DNA of 64,000 bases from Chitinophagaceae bacterium (GTDB lineage: Bacteria > Bacteroidota > Bacteroidia > Chitinophagales > Chitinophagaceae): positions 1 through 64,000 of the forward strand of contig JACSRW010000043.1 in the NCBI GenBank assembly GCA_014879565.1, given 5' to 3'. The notes below the pieces were generated by a model that worked only from the letters and a program-made list of their open reading frames with translations, was not told the origin of the DNA and made no database searches. Position 1 is the first letter of the stretch. Each line of letters begins with the position of its first letter. Below, piece after piece: positions 58,020 through 64,000 of this stretch. Made by a program: the position numbers and the translations under genes.

Positions 58020-60089
58020 TTATTTATCATCATCCGTTACGGTACCTGAACCGGACAGCGGTCTGTAAAGAACGGAAGCTGCCGGTCGCGGGGGCAGGAA
58101 AAACTCACGGGGATGACGGAAGAAATACCGGAAAATGATCCGCACAAGACGGGGATACTGTGAAAGGTGTATGCCCCGTGATTTTATGGCCACGATAAAC
58201 GCAAGGGTAAAGCTGATGGCAAAGTTAAAAAAACCGATACCGGCCACGCCTGCCAGTACACCCAGCATAAACTGGGGAGGCAACTGGTCCAGCCCTAAAC
58301 CATACATCCCAATGGATACATTCCCGGAAGCGATGGTGATATGCCGGATATCAAAAGGGATACCGAAAATTTTACCCACAACACCTGAAAAGCCGAGGAA
58401 AAAACCAAGGGCGAGACTGCCCGCGATAGCACCGGTGTTCCTTTCTGTAAAATTAGCCAGCCATGCCAGTCTTCCGGAAGAAAGGGAAACATTGAGTAAG
58501 GGATGTCTTAACAGCCGTTCCCGGATACGCCCGTAACGTATTTTATTTTGCCAGTACCCAGCAATAATACCGCTGGCAAAGAGGAATACGCCGGTAAAGC
58601 AGGCATACAAAAGAGAGGGACTGCGCCACAAATGCTGGTCTTTCAGTAACCGGAATGCGGCCTCTCCTTCGCTGATCTTTTGTCCGGACAGCTGATGCCA
58701 GGCCCAGGCCAGCAAAAAAGTTACCGGAAACACAATAACGAGGTTGCCGAAAAAGGAAGCAAGCTGACTGCGTGAAACCCTGGCCACCGTTGCCGCCAGT
58801 CCTTCAAGATCCGGCTCTCCCTCCGTTTTTCTGACATCCAGTGAGGCCGCTACCGCACTTGCGGTAAAAGCCGGCTGCTTGGTTGCCAGGGTGGAATTCG
58901 TCTGCTCTATCAGAATAAAGCCTGCGCTGTAGTTCACACTGTACAGGAAACCGAGGGGAAAGGGAGCCAGCTTAAGTTTACCGATCAGATTTTTAGCGAT
59001 AGCGGTAAAACATATAATCAGCCCGCCCCACATGGCGCTGCGCAGCATTTTGAAAAATTCGCCGCGTGTTTCCGTGATGTATTTATGTCCTTTATGGCCC
59101 TTATGTTCGGCTATCTGGTAGGCGATATAGCCCAGTCCCTGTGACAGGAATTCAAGGATACTGTTTTTCCTTTTTTCATTCCGCACAAGCATCCGGAAAA
59201 TATCCGTGAGCCTTCCGGCATCAAAATGGGTATCGGCATCCAGTACATCTGCGATCAGTTGCATCCGCTCCAGCCGGTTATTGAGTATCAGAAGCAGATA
59301 GGTTTGCTGGAGGCTGGCGCCGTTTTCCGAATGACTTTCCTGTATGTACTCCACCAGGCGGTAACAGTCCTTTATCTGCTCTTTCAGGAATCCGGAAGCT
59401 TCAAGCATTACCGCGTCGCTTTCATCCGCCTGTAAAGCTTTTCCCAAAGCCTGCACAGCCTGATGCTGTCCGACAAAAGCATTGTCGGTATCCCTGATAG
59501 CTTCCGGCAGGTAATGAAGCACTTCCCTTTCCAGTCCCAGTTGCGCTACCTGAAAGGATAAGGTGCGCAGCGCACGCATCAGATCCGTTTTTATACGTTT
59601 GTCTGTACCCTTTATCCGGAAGCCGGTTGTTTCAAAAAAACGGATCCAGGAGGAGCGGGAAATGGCTTCCACCCATTTATAATCCGTCTTTTTAAAAAAG
59701 ATACTGTTCAGCACATAAAGAAAATCCGTCTCATCCTGGAGCGGAGGAATAATTTTATGCTTGAGCCGGTTAGATAATTCCTGCCAGAATCCGCGTGATA
59801 ACGGTATACCGCTTTCTGTAATGGCCGATTGAAGTTTGCTGTTGATCAGTTGGGAATAGATGGCCTGTTGCAGACATCGGAGCAGGGCAGGATGTGCCTG
59901 GAGCTTGTCAATCACAACTCCCATATTTTTTTCCGCGTCCCGGTTCTTACGGCCCGGCTTGGGACGAATTTCCCCGAAAAAAGAAACCAGGAATTCCTTT
60001 CCTTCCGTCCGCTGATCCGGGAATATAACCCGTTCCTCCCGGATTACCTGGTCAAGAAAGCCTTCAGTATTTTTCCGAAACCTGAACAT
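58020..60089 (-). CDS. PF10136-family polytopic membrane protein (named site-specific recombinase)
   Basis: 689 residues. The first 350 are soluble and helical; the second half has about seven hydrophobic helices (GGLIICFTAIAKNLI, LVIVFPVTFLLAWAW, LLYACFTGVFLFASGIIAG, GAIAGSLALGFFLGFSGVVG, FMLGVLAGVAGIGFFNFAIS). The family carries the label site-specific recombinase (gcr of Neisseria), but I see no serine- or tyrosine-recombinase motif and the topology is that of a membrane protein, so the label is doubtful. EHKGHKGHKY near 327-336 comes from a 9-bp tandem repeat. No clear operon partner. Confidence 0.85.
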   Translation of the reverse strand: MFRFRKNTEGFLDQVIREERVIFPDQRTEGKEFLVSFFGEIRPKPGRKNRDAEKNMGVVIDKLQAHPALLRCLQQAIYSQLINSKLQSAITESGIPLSRGFWQELSNRLKHKIIPPLQDETDFLYVLNSIFFKKTDYKWVEAISRSSWIRFFETTGFRIKGTDKRIKTDLMRALRTLSFQVAQLGLEREVLHYLPEAIRDTDNAFVGQHQAVQALGKALQADESDAVMLEASGFLKEQIKDCYRLVEYIQESHSENGASLQQTYLLLILNNRLERMQLIADVLDADTHFDAGRLTDIFRMLVRNEKRKNSILEFLSQGLGYIAYQIAEHKGHKGHKYITETRGEFFKMLRSAMWGGLIICFTAIAKNLIGKLKLAPFPLGFLYSVNYSAGFILIEQTNSTLATKQPAFTASAVAASLDVRKTEGEPDLEGLAATVARVSRSQLASFFGNLVIVFPVTFLLAWAWHQLSGQKISEGEAAFRLLKDQHLWRSPSLLYACFTGVFLFASGIIAGYWQNKIRYGRIRERLLRHPLLNVSLSSGRLAWLANFTERNTGAIAGSLALGFFLGFSGVVGKIFGIPFDIRHITIASGNVSIGMYGLGLDQLPPQFMLGVLAGVAGIGFFNFAISFTLAFIVAIKSRGIHLSQYPRLVRIIFRYFFRHPREFFLPPRPAASVLYRPLSGSGTVTDDDK
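59079..59105 (-). repeat. 9-bp tandem repeat in the PF10136 gene
   Basis: On the minus strand CATAAGGGC, CATAAAGGA, CATAAATAC encode His-Lys-Gly, His-Lys-Gly, His-Lys-Tyr. The CAxAAAGGx word recalls intergenic words seen in related genomes, here in frame inside a gene. Confidence 0.75.
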
Positions 60090-60135
60090 GGGTCCGAAAA
60101 TACGATTTCACTTTTGCTTCCCGGTAAACTGAATG

Positions 60136-60522
60136 TTAATAGTCAAGGCGTACAACAGTGCCCCCCACAGTGGGGCTGTCTTTACAGATACAACTGTATG
60201 TATAGGATCGGGCCGTTGTGGCGATAATCCGGTATGTATAATGTGCCCTGTTCCATTTACGCCGCTCCCGGATATTGGTCCATACCTGTGTCAGCCTGTA
60301 TTCACATTCATTCAGCCAGAGAATACGGAACTTCACGGTCTTGCCTGTTTTCTTATTAGTTTCTGTCTGTCTTTTTCCATTCCGGCTGAGTTCCCAGGTT
60401 ATATTGTTTTCATCTGTATATAAAAAATTGCCGGACCGGAAGGAACTGCAGGGTTCCGTTATCTGGGTTTTACCTTGCGTAATAGCAAAGCAAAACATAC
60501 ATAGCAGCAGGGTATATTTCAT
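60136..60522 (-). CDS. Small secreted protein overlapping hutI
   Basis: 128 residues from ATG 60522, whose ATGA overlaps the hutI stop, so translation is coupled. Signal peptide to about 18 (LLLCMFCFAITQGKT). The mature part begins PCSSFRSGNFLYTDENNITW and has WLNECEYRLTQ in the middle; this recalls a small secreted Bacteroidota family often mislabelled DNA topoisomerase IV (CxxFKxGxF and WxxxCEYxL). Six Cys could form disulphides. Role in histidine use is not implied by sequence. Confidence 0.7.
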   Translation of the reverse strand: MKYTLLLCMFCFAITQGKTQITEPCSSFRSGNFLYTDENNITWELSRNGKRQTETNKKTGKTVKFRILWLNECEYRLTQVWTNIRERRKWNRAHYTYRIIATTARSYTYSCICKDSPTVGGTVVRLDY

Positions 60523-61760
60523 AACCATTCTCCGTTTAGCATGACTTTATCAATGTGCGACTGACCAAAAGCATAAAACAGGTATGCCAGGCCGGGAACC
60601 TGTTTGGTCAGTATAAAACTGGCTTTTTTCCCGGCAACCAGGCTCCCGTAATCCTTTTGCAGCTCCAGCGCAAACGCTCCGTTGAGCGTTGCGGCATTGA
60701 TCACTTCTTCCGGCAGCATTCTCATCTGAATACAGCTCATTGCTGCTACCAGGTTCATATTACCACTGGGGGATGAACCGGGATTATAATCTGTAGCCAA
60801 AGCGATGGCGCAACCGGCATCAATCAGCTGCCTGGCGGGCTGGTAAGGCATCCGCAGAAAAAAGGCCGCGGTCGGCAATAAAGTGCCAATAGTATCAGAA
60901 CCGGCCAGCGAGCGGACAGCCTCCTCATCCATACTTTCCAGGTGATCCACACTGATGGCGCCCAGTTTTACCCCGGTCTGTACTCCGCCGGACGCATGCA
61001 GCTGGTTGGCATGGATACGGGGCTTTAACCCAACAGCCATGCCGGCAAGACAGATTTTTTCCGTTTCTTCCGGCGAAAAAAAACCTTCCTCACAAAACAC
61101 ATCAATATAATCAGCCAGCTTTTCCCCGGCAATCAGCGGCAGCATTTCTTCGGTAAGCAGCCGGATATATCCTTCATGATTTTCCTTGTATGCGGGGGGA
61201 TAGGTATGAGCGCCCAGGAAACTGGCTTTGATGGCCACCGGTGACTCTTCTTTCAGTTTTTTTATAACCCGCAGCATCCGGATCTCACCTTCGGTGGTCA
61301 GGCCGTATCCGCTTTTGATTTCCACCACCCCTGTGCCCATCCGGCTTATTTCATCCAGTCGTTTACGCGATTCATTTAACAAATCTGATTCGGACATGGC
61401 CTGCAGCTTTGCCGCAGAATTGAGTATGCCCCCTCCTTTTGCCGCAATCTCCGCGTAACTGAGCCCCTTTATTTTATCAATGAACTCCTCTTCCCGGCTG
61501 GCCGGAAACACAAGATGGGTATGACTGTCGCACCAGGCCGGCAGCAGCAGTTGCCCGGATGCATCTGTAACGGTTGAGAAATGACCTTCCCGGTAAGGAA
61601 GCTCATTCATGGAACCGGTAGCCGCTATGATACCGTCTTCAATTATCATATACGCATCAGGTATACAGGGCAATTCCTGCATTTCTTTTCCCCTGAGCGG
61701 TTTTTCCGTTGAACGGGTGTTCACCAATAACCGGATATTTTGTATTAAGGTGGCTGCCAT
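60519..61760 (-). CDS. hutI: Imidazolonepropionase
   Basis: Opens the imidazolone ring to give N-formimidoyl-glutamate, the substrate of the hutG/ftcD products some 5 kb away. 413 residues of the amidohydrolase superfamily. SHTHLVFP holds the first metal His pair, HANQLHASGG and SVDHLESM the further His residues and LATDYNPGSSPSGN the Asp. ATG 61760 is preferred to the upstream start at 61799, which sits in the terminator region of the next gene. hutH and hutU are not seen. Confidence 0.95.
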   Translation of the reverse strand: MAATLIQNIRLLVNTRSTEKPLRGKEMQELPCIPDAYMIIEDGIIAATGSMNELPYREGHFSTVTDASGQLLLPAWCDSHTHLVFPASREEEFIDKIKGLSYAEIAAKGGGILNSAAKLQAMSESDLLNESRKRLDEISRMGTGVVEIKSGYGLTTEGEIRMLRVIKKLKEESPVAIKASFLGAHTYPPAYKENHEGYIRLLTEEMLPLIAGEKLADYIDVFCEEGFFSPEETEKICLAGMAVGLKPRIHANQLHASGGVQTGVKLGAISVDHLESMDEEAVRSLAGSDTIGTLLPTAAFFLRMPYQPARQLIDAGCAIALATDYNPGSSPSGNMNLVAAMSCIQMRMLPEEVINAATLNGAFALELQKDYGSLVAGKKASFILTKQVPGLAYLFYAFGQSHIDKVMLNGEWL

Positions 61761-61797
61761 CAGCACTAAATTAAACGGAAAAAAGCAAGTGGCATAC

Positions 61798-61831
61798 AAA
61801 AAAGCCCGTGGTAAATTCCACGGGCCTTTTT
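61798..61831. terminator. Terminator after the Asn/Thr-rich lipoprotein gene
   Basis: A-run, GCCCGTGG, loop TAAATT, CCACGGGC, then CTTTTT on the plus strand and a T6 run on the minus strand. Confidence 0.85.
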
Positions 61832-61851
61832 ATTATGAGTTAAAAGGAGTT

Positions 61852-62784
61852 TTAATAAGGCAGGATGACGGTACGGGTGTTGCCGCCCTGGCCGGTCCAT
61901 TCCACTTTCATATAATAGTTGCTGTTTCCCGGACAAGCGGTCGGGTTGCCGGCAGCATCCAGACCGAAAGTAGTGGATGCGGTATAGGCAGGGGTGGTAT
62001 GTACCACTTTACCTGATCCGACACGGAAGGCGCAATCCTGACGAAGCACTACAGGCTGGTCAATACGGGTTGTGAAAGTCCGGCCGAAACGGTTTGTTCC
62101 CCACTCTGTAATACCGGTAACACCATTTTCGCTGTGTAGTCCGTTGATGGTGATCACCACCCCATTGCTGTAGGTATAAACCCGCTGACGGGCTACCTGC
62201 CAGGTGCGTTGGGTGCCGTTATCAAAAGTGACGGACATATTGCTGCTGGTGGCAGTGTGGGTGATATTGTTCAGGTTGGGCAGGTTAATAAGCAGTCCAC
62301 CACTGACATTGGTATATGTCATAGTGCCGTTAAATGTCAGACTCTTATTATCCCGCACACGGGTTACTTTATAGTTCTGGAAAGTCAGGCTTACCGATGC
62401 ACCCGGCTGGTTCCAGCGTGTACCCTGGGGCATGGAAAGTATGATGACACCGGTACGGGTCCGGTTACCCAGGCAATTGGTACCGTCAAATGTTACTGTG
62501 ATGGTGCGCGGATTGCCACTGGTGTCAACAACCACCGTCGCATCACAGAAAAGGGATTGCAGATCACCGGGTTTACCGGTAAAACCGGCAGTCAGTTCAA
62601 GTACAGTATTCGCATCATTGGCTGCAGCATCGGCTTCGGCAGAGAAGCGGGACTGATCATCGGAGTGTGTGGAGGTTTCAGCGCTTAAATCTTCATTGCT
62701 GGTACTGCCTTCCTTTTTACAGGAACTGAAGAAAAGAGTCAGTGCCAGCAGGCTGAAAGCAGCAGAGAAAATACGGAGTTTCAT
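61852..62784 (-). CDS. Hypothetical lipoprotein
   Basis: 310 residues with lipobox FFSSC (Cys22) followed by KKEG and an acidic, Ser/Thr-rich linker. The mature part is beta-rich and full of Thr/Asn/Gly (VTFDGTNCLGNRTRTGVIIL, GGLLINLPNLNNITHTATSS), ending in a hydrophobic strand RTVILPY. Four Cys outside the lipobox could form two disulphides. No known domain; lipoproteins of this layout are common in Chitinophagaceae. A strong terminator follows. Confidence 0.7.
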   Translation of the reverse strand: MKLRIFSAAFSLLALTLFFSSCKKEGSTSNEDLSAETSTHSDDQSRFSAEADAAANDANTVLELTAGFTGKPGDLQSLFCDATVVVDTSGNPRTITVTFDGTNCLGNRTRTGVIILSMPQGTRWNQPGASVSLTFQNYKVTRVRDNKSLTFNGTMTYTNVSGGLLINLPNLNNITHTATSSNMSVTFDNGTQRTWQVARQRVYTYSNGVVITINGLHSENGVTGITEWGTNRFGRTFTTRIDQPVVLRQDCAFRVGSGKVVHTTPAYTASTTFGLDAAGNPTACPGNSNYYMKVEWTGQGGNTRTVILPY

Positions 62785-62980
62785 AATCGGGGTTTAGATT
62801 TATAAATGGCTATCAGGTTAACGGTACATAGACCTTCACCGGTCTTCCGGGTTTAAAATAAAAACCGGAAAGCCGGAAAAAATAGTCTTCCGCCTTAAAA
62901 AACGTATTAATAAAAGAAATAGTGCCTGCAACGAATGGAAAAAATACGCTGCCTGCCTGTAGATATACGAAGGAATTTCA

Positions 62981-63499
62981 TCAGAGCCTTTTAGCCAGCA
63001 GCCAGTCGGTCTGTTTATCATTCCCCAGCAGAAAGGTATGCTCCCCGAATTTTTCAAAACCCCATTGCCGGTAAAAGCGGATGGCTTTTTCATTTTTTTC
63101 CCAGACTCCCAGCCAGAGCAGGCGGGCATTGAGTGACAAAGCGAGATCAATAGCTGCCTGCATCAGGATTTTACCCCCTCCCTTCCCCTGCCCGGACTGT
63201 CGGATATAAATCCGGGCAAGTTCGGCAGCCGGTGTGCCGGGAAATTCTTCCAGATCGGCCCTTTTCTTAAGTTTCAGGTAACCCAGGGGGTGTTCCTCAT
63301 CCATCAGCAGGAGAAAAATATTTTCAGCCTGTTCCACTTCACGCATCAGGGACTCCCGGGTAAACTGTTCAGCCATGAATTTATCCATATCCTCCTTCGT
63401 ATTGAAGGGGGCAAAGGTATCATAGAATGTCTCCCGGCTGATATCAGCGATCAGGGCTGCGTCACCCGGCTGAGCCGTTTTAATTTTAAGTTCAGACAA
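62981..63499 (-). CDS. GNAT-family N-acetyltransferase
   Basis: 172 residues with the GNAT fold: ELARIYIRQSGQGKGGGKIL is the acetyl-CoA-binding motif (R/QxxGxG/A type), and LWLGVWEKNEKAIRFYRQWGF the second. It acetylates an amine of unknown identity in the cytoplasm. The start appears to be TTG 63499; no ATG is near and the N-terminus ELKIKTAQPGDAALIADI fits the family. The 196 bases between here and the lipoprotein gene hold no gene I can support. Confidence 0.85.
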   Translation of the reverse strand: MSELKIKTAQPGDAALIADISRETFYDTFAPFNTKEDMDKFMAEQFTRESLMREVEQAENIFLLLMDEEHPLGYLKLKKRADLEEFPGTPAAELARIYIRQSGQGKGGGKILMQAAIDLALSLNARLLWLGVWEKNEKAIRFYRQWGFEKFGEHTFLLGNDKQTDWLLAKRL

Positions 63500-63556
63500 G
63501 AGATAAGGAGTTTACAGTTGGCAGACAGTAGTCTGCACCCTCTTATAATTGGTATT

Positions 63557-64000
63557 TCAGTTTGCTGTGTTTTCGATCACCAGAGCGCTTGCCCCACCGC
63601 CGCCATTGCAGATACCAGCCGCTCCGTATTTTGCCTTATTAGCCCTGAGTACATGCAGCAGGGTAACAATAATACGGGCGCCGCTGCAACCCAGCGGGTG
63701 ACCGAGAGAAACGGCTCCGCCATGTACATTAACAGTAGCAGGATCCAGTTTCATCCGCCTGGTGTTTTCAATACCTACAACGGAGAAGGCTTCATTGAGT
63801 TCCCAGTAAGCTATGTCTTCCATTTGAAGACCCGCTTTGGCAACTGCTTTGGGCACTGCCAGGGAAGGCGCGGTTGTGAACCATTCGGGCGCCTGTTCCG
63901 CGTCGGCATACCCTTTTATCCGGCCAATGGGTGTAAGCCCCAGTTCCGCAGCTTTTTCCGCACTCATAAGCACCAGTGCGGCTGCCCCGTCATTCATTGT
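63557..64000 (-). CDS. Acetyl-CoA acetyltransferase (thiolase), 3' part
   Basis: The C-terminal 148 codons of a thiolase; the 5' part lies beyond the window. NDGAAALVLMS, LNEAFSVV (active-site Asn/Glu/Ala/Phe), VHGGAVSLGHPLGCSGAR (catalytic His) and GICNGGGGASAL (second catalytic Cys) are intact. It either condenses two acetyl-CoA or cleaves acetoacetyl-CoA; direction depends on the missing context. The ATG at 63997 is internal to the real gene. Confidence 0.92.
   Translation of the reverse strand, partial: TMNDGAAALVLMSAEKAAELGLTPIGRIKGYADAEQAPEWFTTAPSLAVPKAVAKAGLQMEDIAYWELNEAFSVVGIENTRRMKLDPATVNVHGGAVSLGHPLGCSGARIIVTLLHVLRANKAKYGAAGICNGGGGASALVIENTAN

Noticed and set aside
58020-60089. Mobile element carrying a recombinase
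   Set aside because: The recombinase name is by family label only; no terminal repeats, attachment sites or integrase motif.
63500-63540. Another stop-linked word array near the thiolase
   Set aside because: Only GCAGAC-tact-GTCTGC and a loose CTGCCAACTGTAAACT are seen; too weak for a repeat call.

Overview
The window looks like a chromosomal segment of a Bacteroidota bacterium, most likely family Chitinophagaceae (order Chitinophagales). Evidence: at least 18 start regions carry the Bacteroidota -7 box TAnnTTTG, sometimes with TTTG about 20 nt upstream; SPII lipoproteins and beta-barrel proteins are frequent; and several families typical of the phylum are present (DUF1599, DoxX/MauE-like BT_3928 type, PorG/DUF6089 type, TonB receptor with CarboxypepD_reg domain, DUF2141, K+-type membrane pyrophosphatase, two-CBM20 MalQ). 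The closer taxonomic placement is inference. I see no phage, transposase, integrase, CRISPR array, rRNA or tRNA. No gene-free stretch exceeds 300 bases; the longest are 13969-14241, 41840-42108, 1-255, 47660-47879 and 40195-40404.

Layout. 1-9.7 kb: K+-type membrane pyrophosphatase, NAD(P)H-hydrate repair enzyme and a serine-hydrolase lipoprotein on the minus strand; serA, an NDH-2 type dehydrogenase and a DUF2071 protein on the plus strand; a HEAT-like protein. 9.8-14.9 kb: a candidate small RNA, a TPR protein with gyrA, and a small beta-barrel protein. 14.9-22.1 kb: a saccharopine dehydrogenase-like enzyme with a cysteine-less sirtuin, then a minus-strand group pdhA-TPR-ribH-CCG protein-EVE. 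22.2-30.7 kb: recF with a DciA-like gene, CBS protein, a three-gene group (DUF1599, DoxX, solo peptide/nickel-type permease) divergent from folP, an FKBP lipoprotein with an NrnA-type DHH phosphoesterase, and ndk. 30.7-40.2 kb: DUF2141, TraB, an ATP-grasp/UbiD pair, PorG-like protein, dipeptide epimerase, MalQ. 40.2-45.5 kb: an unlisted 51-residue membrane protein, a Pmp3-domain protein, and thrS-infC // rpmI-rplT, with a terminator, promoter and structured leader between infC and rpmI. 45.6-52.9 kb: two tandem paralogues of unknown function, a lipoprotein/TonB receptor pair and an ABC-F ATPase. 52.9-61.8 kb: three histidine-degradation genes (hutG, ftcD, hutI) split by a GMC oxidoreductase module, a PF10136 membrane protein and a small secreted protein. 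61.8-64 kb: a lipoprotein, a GNAT acetyltransferase and the 3' part of a thiolase.

Two observations stand out. First, short purine-rich degenerate word repeats (GGAGTTGAGGGG, GAGTGGGGAGT, GATGTGCA, GGAGTCTGGAGTA types) sit directly at or just beyond stop codons, mostly in the sense orientation of the upstream gene, and sometimes include the stop codon; different loci carry different words. One such array is interrupted by a palindrome, and a similar short tandem repeat lies inside a coding region. Second, 9861-9969 looks like a complete small-RNA unit: promoter box, two perfect or near-perfect hairpins and a terminator, with no reading frame recognised.
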